Position numbers and translations under genes: made by a program
The notes under the pieces: model-generated
What the model was told of the DNA's origin: nothing
Databases searched by the model: none
What the model saw: the letters and a program-made list of their open reading frames with translations, nothing else
Shown here: positions 16,105 to 23,521 of the stretch, piece after piece
Layout of the letters: each line of letters opens with the position of its first letter
Position numbering within the stretch: position 1 is the first letter of the stretch
Assembly (NCBI RefSeq): GCF_050875635.1
Contig: NZ_JBPAOH010000013.1
Coordinates: 27,009 to 91,008 of the forward strand
Direction: 5' to 3'
DNA length: 64,000 nucleotides
DNA from: Hassallia sp050875635
GTDB taxonomy: Bacteria; Cyanobacteriota; Cyanobacteriia; Cyanobacteriales; Nostocaceae

Positions 16105-16508
16105 TAAATACTTGACAATGTGCTGCACGCCTGCTTTTTGAGCCGCATCAACAAAATTTGATTCCATCTCCACTTGACGCAGATCGTTTGCCGTAACGAG
16201 GAATGCCTTTTCTATACCTTGTAATACCAATTTGAAAAAAGAATGCGACAGATGGGTAGGGGCACGGCACTGCCGTGCCCCTACGAAGAATTTATGTGTC
16301 GCAAACATTATTTAAATTGGTATAATGCTGCTTCAAGGGTATCTTGATGCAAAAAATCACCTTGGGCAATTTCCACACCTAGCTGCTTTAACCCAACTGC
16401 TTTACTAGGGTTGCGGACAAAGGCACGTATCGGCAAGTTTTTCGCTGCCAGCTGTTTGACGACTTCGCCGCCAATGGTTCCAGTTGCCCCTGTAATTAAA
16501 ATTGTCAT
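16105..16508 (-). pseudogene. NmrA-type NAD(P)-binding oxidoreductase, disrupted
   Basis: The N-terminal part begins MTILITGATGTIGGEVVKQL, a Rossmann motif, and continues to DTLEAAL. After a 100 bp inserted element the frame resumes as QGIEKAFLVTANDLRQVEMESNF and AAQKAGVQHIVKY. Deleting the insert and one copy of its flanking duplication restores a continuous gene. After HIVKY the sequence switches to an SMP-30 fragment, so the ~170 C-terminal residues usual for the family are missing. It is a clear pseudogene. Confidence 0.82.
16224..16323. mobile_element. 100 bp MITE-like palindromic element
   Basis: Terminal inverted repeats ATACCAATTT and AAATTGGTAT enclose a second pair (GCGACA/TGTCGC) and a perfect central palindrome, GGGGCACGGCA-GTGCC type (TAGGGGCACGGC/GCCGTGCCCCTA). 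It sits inside the NmrA-like gene, flanked by a short TA or TTA duplication. It encodes nothing and would need a transposase supplied elsewhere. Confidence 0.85.
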
Positions 16509-16549
16509 AGTTTTTCAATTATGCGATCGCTTTATCTCCTAGTTACCTT

Positions 16550-17185
16550 CTACTTGCGCCGAACCAAAGCAAAACCAAAATCGCGCCCCTGTCCGTAAGC
16601 GTGAGCAAGTTTGATCCAAAGCAGTCCTAATGGTTCTAAAAGTCTGGCAGAGTCAAGCGAACCTGCATCAATTGCTTCAAATCCTATTTCTTCAGTCAGT
16701 TTGAGTACAGTAGACTTGCCGTCTTCATCGTCGCCACAAACAAACATTACCGTTTTCCGATTTTCTACGGTTGGGTTTGCCATATTTTCCCAACCAGTTT
16801 GATTGAAAGCTTTATATACTTTTGCACCTTTCGCCCACTCAGCGACTTGTTCGGCACCAGAAGTTGTCAAACCGATGGTTAAAGTGGAAAAGTCTTCTGA
16901 AAGTGGGTTTGTGCAATCAATCACAATCTTATTTGTCAGGTTGCCGCATTCCTCAATTACCTGCTGAGTTACCTGCCAAGGTGTTGCTAAAACTACTACA
17001 TCAGCATCTAGGACAGCTTCAGTAACACTACTAGCACTGGCGTTGCTACCAATATCTTTGATTAAAGCTTGGGTTTTATCTGCTGTCGGATTTTTTACTC
17101 CGAAACATACCTGATGATTGTTATTTGCCCAGGTTTTACCAAGAGTACCGCCTACATTTCCTGCACCCAAAATTGCAATTTTCAT
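16550..17185 (-). CDS. NADPH-dependent F420 reductase-like protein
   Basis: A 211-residue dinucleotide-binding oxidoreductase of the NpdG/F420-reductase-like family. The Rossmann fingerprint is at the N-terminus (MKIAILGAGNVGGTLGKTWA), and the family features DADVVVLATPWQVTQQVI, IVIDCTNPL and AKVYKAFNQTGWENM follow in order. The C-terminal LLEPLGLLWIKLAHAYGQGRDFGF is also typical. In cyanobacteria the real substrate is uncertain; these proteins may use other flavin or carbonyl substrates. It starts about 40 bases from the NmrA remnant on the same strand, in the upstream position. Confidence 0.85.
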   Translation of the reverse strand: MKIAILGAGNVGGTLGKTWANNNHQVCFGVKNPTADKTQALIKDIGSNASASSVTEAVLDADVVVLATPWQVTQQVIEECGNLTNKIVIDCTNPLSEDFSTLTIGLTTSGAEQVAEWAKGAKVYKAFNQTGWENMANPTVENRKTVMFVCGDDEDGKSTVLKLTEEIGFEAIDAGSLDSARLLEPLGLLWIKLAHAYGQGRDFGFALVRRK

Positions 17186-17338
17186 ACAGAACGAAAGCTT
17201 AAAACTAAAGACACAAAGGATCGAGAATGAAAATTTTATACTTTATCCTCTTTGGAGGAGACGCTCATAGCGTTCACACTTAATACTTTAAAGACTATCG
17301 GAATATTTTGACTCTATATGTAGGCGATCGCTAAATAC

Positions 17339-17575
17339 ATGCGCGAAGAAGCCCAAGGACTGAACATGATGCCAAAGCAAGGTATCAGCGAAGTTCTCCC
17401 AGATGGTTCTAAGCAACTGAAAATCACAGGTGTGGTACAAACACCTTGGTTTGGTGTCACCGTGGGAATGAATATTGCTTGGCGGTTCTTAATCAATCCC
17501 CAAGGTAAGATTTTCTTTGTGGCGATCGATATGCTAGCATCTCCCCAAGAACTCATGAACCTACGTCCTGTTTAG
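17339..17575 (+). CDS. Conserved-looking hypothetical protein (78 aa), possibly a fragment
   Basis: I do not recognise this protein. It is soluble and has no signal peptide. Sequence such as ISEVLPDGSKQLKITGVVQTPW and WRFLINPQGKIFFVAIDML looks like part of a folded beta-rich domain and not a chance frame. A hairpin terminator follows directly, which supports it being a real gene or the 3' part of one. HIP1 sits just before the ATG. Confidence 0.5.
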   Translation: MREEAQGLNMMPKQGISEVLPDGSKQLKITGVVQTPWFGVTVGMNIAWRFLINPQGKIFFVAIDMLASPQELMNLRPV

Positions 17576-17584
17576 AAATAAATT

Positions 17585-17610
17585 TAGGGTGGGCAATAAT
17601 GCCCACCCTA
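17585..17610 (+). terminator. Terminator hairpin
   Basis: TAGGGTGGGC and GCCCACCCTA form a perfect 10 bp stem with an AATAAT loop, followed by GCTTTT. It ends the 17339 gene. Confidence 0.7.
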
Positions 17611-17672
17611 GCTTTTGAACGGCAGAAGAAGCGGTCAATTCTATTCGGGGGAATTCAAAAAAAGTAACTTTT

Positions 17673-18032
17673 TTAGCGCTCAATTAGTCTGGCTGAATCA
17701 CGTCTTGCGTTCCAGACACAAATTATATTACCGTCTCCTCTTCCATAACGGTCTCCTCTTCCATAACGGTCTCCTCTTCCATAACGGTCTCCTCTTCCAT
17801 AACGATCTCCTCCTTCATAACCCCGATTCCGAATGCTGTAGACATAACGATAACTGACAAGCCGCCCATTTTGGTAAACAGGTTCGCCACCTCGCCTAGC
17901 AACTACCGAATAACCATTTTCGTTGATAAGTCTATCGCAAGTAATCTCGCCATTTGCAGCCTGAGCGGGGAATGTGGGTATCATACCTAAACACAGGGCA
18001 GCGGCAGTCAATAAAAGTTTTGTGCGTTTCAT
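17673..18032 (-). CDS. Secreted protein with GDRYGR tandem repeats
   Basis: A 119-residue protein with a clear signal peptide (MKRTKLLLTAAALCLG, cleavage likely after PAQA). The mature part has two Cys residues (EITCDRL and IICVWNARR) that could form a disulfide. Between them lie about four perfect GDRYGR units, encoded by 18 bp tandem repeats at 17732-17821. The N-terminal half (SVVARRGGEPVYQNGRLVSYRYVYS) appears folded. Function unknown; location periplasmic or extracellular. Confidence 0.7.
   Translation of the reverse strand: MKRTKLLLTAAALCLGMIPTFPAQAANGEITCDRLINENGYSVVARRGGEPVYQNGRLVSYRYVYSIRNRGYEGGDRYGRGDRYGRGDRYGRGDRYGRGDGNIICVWNARRDSARLIER
17732..17821. repeat. 18 bp in-frame tandem repeat (about five units)
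   Basis: GTCTCCTCTTCCATAACG units are repeated almost exactly, with the last diverged. Each encodes six residues of the secreted protein above. Exact repetition suggests recent copy-number change. Confidence 0.9.
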
Positions 18033-18346
18033 GGTTTTATATCCTTATTGAAAAGCTGAAATTGCAATTAAATATATCTGATAACTCACTTTGCCTTGAG
18101 GCTTGCTGAATTCAAGCCATGCTAATAATAGAAGTCAGAGTTGCATCAGCACATCAATCGAAGGTCATGATCTAAACATGACTTTAATCATGTTTTTTTA
18201 TTTAAAAGCACGTCTTGGCTTTTATTTTTTATTTTTAATTTAGAATTAGAGGGCAGCATCGGTAGGATGCCGTACTCTCGCTTATATCGCACCTTATCTG
18301 TTAATAAGTACCGACCAAAGGTTAGTTAACGAGCGATCGCGCTTTT
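18033..18346. other. Gap upstream of hypothetical gene
   Basis: AT-rich spacer with no gene, RNA or repeat that I recognise. It should hold the divergent promoters of the secreted repeat protein and the following gene. Confidence 0.4.
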
Positions 18347-18431
18347 ATGACTTTTGCATTTGAAATCATATCTGCTCACCAGATACATCGCCATCCAGGT
18401 GAATCTTATTACCGTCACTGGACTTTTTTGA

Positions 18432-18965
18432 TTGGTAAGCTGCTTTCACCGAAGCATAAAAGTTAGTGACCGTATTGCTATACCTTCCCATGATGATAAG
18501 CTTTTGGCAGCAACTGTTCTTGGATTTGAACTAATTACTACTATTCCATCAAAAGTTGAAAAGCTTTTAATGACACTTGATCTTGGTGAGCGTGATGATC
18601 TACCAAGTTTACTTCAGCGCAGACGCAAACTGTGGCTGAACCAATGTTCAACAAAAGAAGTAAAAGCCTATCAACTAACCCAACCTTTTGTAATTGTCAC
18701 ATGGGCACCAGCTTATAGAGAAGCTGACATTCAGGTAGGCATTGCAACAGAATGTTCGCAACAAATGTACCAAAGTCTAATTATTGAGATGTTGCAGCGT
18801 AAGCCAGAATGCCTTTTGCATTGTACAGATTGTGCAAAGCCCTTATCTGAAATTTCTGAAGCTATTCCCTATCTTCAGCAACTGCTGACCCATCCAAATA
18901 TAAAATTAGTCAGTCGTGCTATCAAAGTGTTAAGTCGAAAAGGTCTTTATCCAAAATTTTATTAA
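18432..18965 (+). CDS. Hypothetical protein, possibly frameshifted at the 5' end
   Basis: I do not recognise this 177-residue soluble protein. It has a conserved look in the middle (LLAATVLGFELITTIPSKVEKLLMTL, partly hydrophobic) and a Cys-rich LLHCTDCAKPL. The given start is a TTG. A second frame beginning at ATG 18347 (MTFAFEIISAHQIHRH) runs to a stop at 18466 and overlaps this one; joining them near codon 38 by a one-base shift would give a longer, better-started protein. Either the N-terminus is broken or the real start is internal. Confidence 0.45.
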   Translation: MVSCFHRSIKVSDRIAIPSHDDKLLAATVLGFELITTIPSKVEKLLMTLDLGERDDLPSLLQRRRKLWLNQCSTKEVKAYQLTQPFVIVTWAPAYREADIQVGIATECSQQMYQSLIIEMLQRKPECLLHCTDCAKPLSEISEAIPYLQQLLTHPNIKLVSRAIKVLSRKGLYPKFY

Positions 18966-19052
18966 TAAATATTTAATGTATCTCTGTCGCACATCTGTGC
19001 TTATCGTACATCGCTTGCAGTACGGTAATATTATAGGTATTTAACAGAGTCG

Positions 19053-20189
19053 ATGCCTATGAACGACGAGACACAGGCAACCGCCACAACTTTATTTGAA
19101 GAAGGCGTTCGACTGTTTGAAGCACGCGAGTTTGCCGCAGCGATCGCTCCTTTAAGTGCAGCACTCAAGCTTGACCCAAACTATACTGATGCTTGGTGCT
19201 GTCGCGCATTGGTTTTTGGACACTTAAAGCGTTACGCGGAGTCCATTGAGGATTTTAATCGCGCTCTTGCCCTGAATCCCAAAGACCATACTGCTTTATA
19301 TAACCGCAGCTTGGCTTTGGCTGAATGGGACAAACATAAAGAAGCATTAGAAAGTTACGATCAACTGCTTTTATTGTACCCGTATGATTACGCAGCTTGG
19401 GATTCTAAAGGGAACTCTTTAACGTTATTAGGACGACATACAGAAGCGCTGAATGCTTATGAGCGATCGCTTGAATTTAACCCCAGCTATTATAAATCTT
19501 TTACTAACCGGGGTAATGCTTTAGTCAGTTTGAAACGCTTTAAAGCAGCGATTCGCAGTTACGATCAAGCAATTAGCATTCAGCCTGACGATCCGACTGT
19601 GTGGTTCAATCGTGGCTGTGCTTTTATGAGTTGGGAAAAGCCAGAAGAAGCGATTTCTAGCTTTGATAAAGCACTGGAAATAGACCCAAAATATGCGCCT
19701 GCTTTAAATAATAAAGGAAATATGTTGTGTCAGCTTCAGCAAGATGAAGAAGCATTAATTTGCTACAATCGAGCGACTGAAATTGACCCCCAGGATACTC
19801 ATGCATGGAATAATCGGGGTATTACGTTGCGACGGCTAGGAAAAACCAAAGAAGCGATCGCATCTTACGACAAAGCAATTGAAGCCGATCCAAACAACTA
19901 TGAAGCGTGGGATAATCGCGGTTATGCCCTCGCCAAACTTGGTAAACTTAGCGAAGCTCACGCTAGCATTGACCGTTCCCTACAAATTAAACCCGACCAC
20001 GTAAACGGCATATATAACAAAGGTTACTGTTATGCATGTCAAAAAAAGACTACTTTGGCTGTAAATCACATCGCCCAAGCCATTAAGATGAATCCTACCA
20101 GGTATTTACCTACTGCAAAAACCGATACAGATTTAGATAGTTTACGAAAAAATAAGCGTTTTCAGGCGATTTTGCAAGGTAAATTTTAA
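19053..20189 (+). CDS. Tetratricopeptide-repeat (TPR) protein
   Basis: A 378-residue protein made almost entirely of about ten TPR units of 34 residues, each with the W-LG-Y-A-F-A-P pattern (for example AWDSKGNSLTLLGRHTEALN, AWNNRGITLRRLGKTKEAIA). Such superhelices bind partner proteins. No signal peptide or catalytic domain is seen, so it is probably a cytoplasmic scaffold. The partner is unknown. The gene stands alone and a palindromic repeat follows. Confidence 0.88.
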   Translation: MPMNDETQATATTLFEEGVRLFEAREFAAAIAPLSAALKLDPNYTDAWCCRALVFGHLKRYAESIEDFNRALALNPKDHTALYNRSLALAEWDKHKEALESYDQLLLLYPYDYAAWDSKGNSLTLLGRHTEALNAYERSLEFNPSYYKSFTNRGNALVSLKRFKAAIRSYDQAISIQPDDPTVWFNRGCAFMSWEKPEEAISSFDKALEIDPKYAPALNNKGNMLCQLQQDEEALICYNRATEIDPQDTHAWNNRGITLRRLGKTKEAIASYDKAIEADPNNYEAWDNRGYALAKLGKLSEAHASIDRSLQIKPDHVNGIYNKGYCYACQKKTTLAVNHIAQAIKMNPTRYLPTAKTDTDLDSLRKNKRFQAILQGKF

Positions 20190-20243
20190 TTATAAATTTG
20201 GCGTTGCTGAATAAGAGTATGAATTGAAAATTTTTACCCTATT

Positions 20244-20272
20244 GTAGAGAAGTTCCCCCGGAACGTCTCTAC
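20244..20272. repeat. GTAGAGACGTTCC palindromic repeat
   Basis: GTAGAGAAGTTCC and GGAACGTCTCTAC form a near-perfect inverted repeat between the convergent TPR and protease genes. It is one of six copies in the window. Confidence 0.8.
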
Positions 20273-20288
20273 GATAAAAATGCTATAA

Positions 20289-21098
20289 TTACCATCCCAA
20301 ACTAGTAGGCTGTTCGTAAACGCGCTTCAAAGTATTCACATCTCTAGCAGAAATGGGCGGAGGGTTGCGAACTTGGGAAAAGTATAAAGCATCACTTTGT
20401 ATCGGACTATGACCCCAAATTCCCAGCGCGTGACCGAATTCGTGGCGGGCGGCTGCGGTAAGATAATTACCAGTTTGGCTAGGACTCAGCAATATCGTGA
20501 AGCGGTGAGATAAAACTTTGTTATTTGTGTAGAACTCGTAAGTGGTTAGTGCCGATCGCGCACGCGGAATGTTACTATTAGGCGACTTTTGCAGAGGTGG
20601 GGCTTTTCGCACAATTGTAATATTAGCAACCTCCGGCTTTTTTACTACCTCCAAGGGTAAATAAACACTCCACTCTTGCACTGCTTGCACAACAGTATTA
20701 ACCCATGCTTGAGCCTGTTCGCTGCTAATTATTTTCGGTGTTTCTACGTAAACATTAACAGGAAACTGTGACCAAACTAAATAACCGACTTCAGTTAATT
20801 TAACTTCAGAAAAGTAGTCGCCGCTGTTGGTGCTGTCTTTCCACTGTACCAGCGTCGGCGGTAGGGGATGGGGTTTTTGGGAAGTGGGGGAGAGGGGAGG
20901 AGAGGAGGAAGGGGGGAGGGGGGGAATTTTTCTGAAGTCTGATGCATCTTTCGGTGTTTGTGTCAAGATGCCATTTTGTGCTTGGCTAGCGTTTGACTGG
21001 AAGTTAGTAAAAATGACTAACAGCCCTGTGCCAATAGCTAAGGCAAGGACTGTAATTAAACGTAAAATATTCTTCGTAGTGAGCGGTTTACCGCTCAT
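20289..21098 (-). CDS. Matrixin-like zinc metalloprotease
   Basis: A predicted secreted or membrane-anchored zinc peptidase of 269 residues. The metzincin motif HEFGHALGIWGHS is at about residues 219-231, close to the C-terminus. An N-terminal hydrophobic segment (ILRLITVLALAIGTGLLVIF) acts as signal or anchor. Residues ~60-80 are Pro/Ser-rich (PPLPPSSSPPLSPTSQKP), encoded by the same purine-tract repeat seen elsewhere. The first nine residues (MSGKPLTTK) are encoded by a palindromic repeat, so the original N-terminus may have been replaced. Substrate unknown. Confidence 0.82.
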   Translation of the reverse strand: MSGKPLTTKNILRLITVLALAIGTGLLVIFTNFQSNASQAQNGILTQTPKDASDFRKIPPLPPSSSPPLSPTSQKPHPLPPTLVQWKDSTNSGDYFSEVKLTEVGYLVWSQFPVNVYVETPKIISSEQAQAWVNTVVQAVQEWSVYLPLEVVKKPEVANITIVRKAPPLQKSPNSNIPRARSALTTYEFYTNNKVLSHRFTILLSPSQTGNYLTAAARHEFGHALGIWGHSPIQSDALYFSQVRNPPPISARDVNTLKRVYEQPTSLGW

Positions 21099-21147
21099 AT
21101 CTTCGCCTCATATCTTCGCTTTTAAGGGCTGAAGCCCTTACTACGAA
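21073..21147. repeat. Palindromic repeat with two internal hairpins, copy 2
   Basis: Same design as 1255-1314: outer TTCGTAGT/ACTACGAA arms with GAGCGG/CCGCTC and AAGGGCT/AGCCCTT hairpins inside. It overlaps the start codon of the protease. Confidence 0.8.
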
Positions 21148-21224
21148 CTTCCGTTTATTTATGCCCATCGACTTATACTTTTTCTTTGTTTTGGGCATAA
21201 AGCGTTAAGTTATTCTCCCCATCC

Positions 21225-21458
21225 TTACTTAGGCAGCCAACCAGCGCTTAAAACTACGGTTAAGCCGAGGAAAATTACCGTAAGTGTCCAGGTAACTCGG
21301 TTGAGTGTGGTTTCTGCACTTTTGGTGCTGCTAAACAATTGAGCTTGTCCGCCAATGGCAGCAACGCCATCGCCTTTTGGACTATGCAGCAATACTAAAA
21401 TAATTAAACCAACGGCAGAAAATGCCCAGATGCCTTGCACGATATTAGTAACGGTCAT
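21225..21458 (-). CDS. secG: Preprotein translocase subunit SecG
   Basis: Small membrane partner of SecY/SecE in protein export. The 77 residues have two membrane segments (about 7-25 and 53-72) joined by the conserved loop LLHSPKGDGVAAIGG, with the QLFSSTKSAETTLNR linker typical of the family. It lies downstream of gpmI on the same strand, a common cyanobacterial order. Two palindromic repeats fill the spacer between them. Confidence 0.93.
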   Translation of the reverse strand: MTVTNIVQGIWAFSAVGLIILVLLHSPKGDGVAAIGGQAQLFSSTKSAETTLNRVTWTLTVIFLGLTVVLSAGWLPK

Positions 21459-21479
21459 GGTAGGAATTTAATGAGTTAG

Positions 21480-21547
21480 GTAGAGACGTTCCGGCGGAAC
21501 GTCTGTACGAAAGGCACGGTAGAGACGTTCCGCCGGAACGTCTGTAG
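21480..21547. repeat. Two adjacent GTAGAGACGTTCC palindromic repeats
   Basis: Two hairpins (21480-21508 and 21519-21547), each of the GTAGAGACGTTCC...GGAACGTCTGTA type, lie between gpmI and secG. Confidence 0.85.
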
Positions 21548-21601
21548 GAAAGTTAAAAAATTATTAATTCTTAACTCATCACTCATGAAAGACTAACTTT
21601 T

Positions 21602-23200
21602 TTACAGTCCAACTGGTGCGGGAGTGCGTTTAAATTGCACTTCATACTCAGCGTTTTGAAGTAGCGATCGCCCTGTCATTTCTGGTGGAATCGGCAGCTG
21701 TAAAATCTCCAGAATTGTTGGGGCAATATCGGCTAGCTTGCCATCGTTTCGCAGGCTGACATTTGTACCGTGTCCGGGGATTTTTGCACCTTCTCCTTCT
21801 AGGAGAATTAAGGGGACTGGATTGGTGGTGTGAGCTGTCCAGGGATTGCCCGCATCATCTAGCATATGCTCGGCGTTGCCGTGGTCGGCGGTAATAATTG
21901 CTGTACCTCCGGCTTTGCCGATGCTCTCTAGAAGGCGTCCCAAACATCGGTCAACGGTTTCCAATGCTTTAATCGTAGCGTCTATTTGACCAGTATGCCC
22001 TACCATGTCTGGGTTGGCATAATTAATTATAATTAGCGAGTAGATTTTCTTTTCGATGGCGGCGATCGCTACCTCTGTTAATGGTGCTGCTGACATCGCC
22101 GGTGCTTTGTCGTAGGTCGCTACCATTGGACTGCTGACCAGTTCTCGGTCTTCTCCGGGAAAAGGTTCTTCCAAACCGCCGTTGAAGAAGTAGGTGACGT
22201 GGGCGTATTTTTCTGTTTCGGAGGTGCGAAACTGCTTTAAATCATGATTGGCAATTACTTCCCCCAGAATATTATTGAGATTCTGAGGTTCAAAGGCTAC
22301 AGCAACTGGTAATTCTGGATCGTATTGAGTAAAGGTTGCAAACGACAGCGGGGTGATTTGCTGTCTTTCAAAGCCGGTAAAATGAGGATTGACAAAAGCT
22401 TGGGTCAGTTGTCTGGCGCGATCGGGGCGGAAGTTGAAAAATATCACTCCATCGCCTTCAGCTACTGCACCAGGGGCAATGCGTGTTGGTAAAACGAATT
22501 CGTCGGTAACACCTTCGGCGTAAGATGCTTGCAAGACTTCTACGGCATTGCGACCGTCACCAACGCCATCTTGTGTCATGACATCATAGGCGCGTTTGAC
22601 TCGATCCCAACGGCGATCGCGATCCATTGCGTAATAGCGACCGCTGAGGGTGGCTATGCGTCCAACGCCTATGCGGTCAATGTAATTTTGCAGTAACCCG
22701 ATTGCTTGTACACCTTCTTTTGGTGTGGTGTCACGACCGTCGGTGATGGCGTGGATGCAAATTTCCGAAAGTCCTTGACCTTTGGCTAAGTCAAGTAATC
22801 CTAACAAATGCAAAAGGTGCGAGTGTACCCCACCCTCGGAACAAAGCCCGACTAAATGCAGCTTGCCATTTCGACTGCGGACATCCTGGCAAATTTTGAC
22901 CAGTGCGGGGTTGCGTTGGATCGAACCATCTTCGACAGCATCGGAAATGCGGACTAATTCTTGTGGTACAACTCGCCCAGCGCCGATGTTCAAATGACCA
23001 ACTTCTGAGTTGCCCATTTGACCCTCTGGCAATCCCACGGCTTTTCCGGATGTGCGGATGAGGGTATGCGGATAAGCTGCCCATAAACTTTGCATTACGG
23101 GAGTTTTAGCAGCGGCGATCGCGTTTCCTCGTGTTTCCTCGCAGTAGCCCCATCCGTCTAAAATGACAAGCACCACGGGAGCAATAGGTGCCTTGGTCAT
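21602..23200 (-). CDS. gpmI: 2,3-bisphosphoglycerate-independent phosphoglycerate mutase
   Basis: Interconverts 3- and 2-phosphoglycerate in glycolysis and carbon flow from CO2 fixation. The alkaline-phosphatase-like fold is recognised by VVLVILDGWGYCEE at the N-terminus (metal Asp), the nucleophile Ser in GQMGNSEVGHLNIGAGR, AITDGRDTTP, FNFRPDRARQL and the C-terminal metal site ITADHGNAEHM. The start at 23200 (MTKAPIAP) is preferred to the longer frame from 23254 because AAAGGG precedes it at good spacing and it matches the family N-terminus. The length is about 532 residues, normal for the family. Confidence 0.96.
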   Translation of the reverse strand: MTKAPIAPVVLVILDGWGYCEETRGNAIAAAKTPVMQSLWAAYPHTLIRTSGKAVGLPEGQMGNSEVGHLNIGAGRVVPQELVRISDAVEDGSIQRNPALVKICQDVRSRNGKLHLVGLCSEGGVHSHLLHLLGLLDLAKGQGLSEICIHAITDGRDTTPKEGVQAIGLLQNYIDRIGVGRIATLSGRYYAMDRDRRWDRVKRAYDVMTQDGVGDGRNAVEVLQASYAEGVTDEFVLPTRIAPGAVAEGDGVIFFNFRPDRARQLTQAFVNPHFTGFERQQITPLSFATFTQYDPELPVAVAFEPQNLNNILGEVIANHDLKQFRTSETEKYAHVTYFFNGGLEEPFPGEDRELVSSPMVATYDKAPAMSAAPLTEVAIAAIEKKIYSLIIINYANPDMVGHTGQIDATIKALETVDRCLGRLLESIGKAGGTAIITADHGNAEHMLDDAGNPWTAHTTNPVPLILLEGEGAKIPGHGTNVSLRNDGKLADIAPTILEILQLPIPPEMTGRSLLQNAEYEVQFKRTPAPVGL

Positions 23201-23370
23201 AATAAAATTGCCCTTTACTTTTTGTAATACCCGAATGATACCACTGCTACTCACCGCTGCAAGTGAATTTCTGCTTATTAACTTTATTTATGACAGAATT
23301 ACTATTTTTTTACATATTTTTAAATTTGAATAACTTTTACTGAATTTTTGTGGTAAACGTGGTTAGTTGT

Positions 23371-23515
23371 TGGGCATTGGGCATTGGGCATTGGGCATTG
23401 GGCATTGGCAGTTACGAATTGAGAATGAGAGATTCTTTCCATACTCCATGCCCCATGACGGCAGATGCTCCACTTGGGGAGACCCCAAGACCGCACTGCC
23501 TCCCCCATGCCCCAC
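23371..23515. repeat. GGGCATT heptamer run plus variable-centre repeat element
   Basis: A run of TGGGCAT heptamers (23371-23408) is followed by an element (23448-23506) with conserved ends CCATGACGGCAG and GCACTGCCTCCCC and its own central hairpin. It occupies most of the ~320-base gap between gpmI and the ABC-F gene. Confidence 0.8.
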
Positions 23516-23521
23516 TATCCC

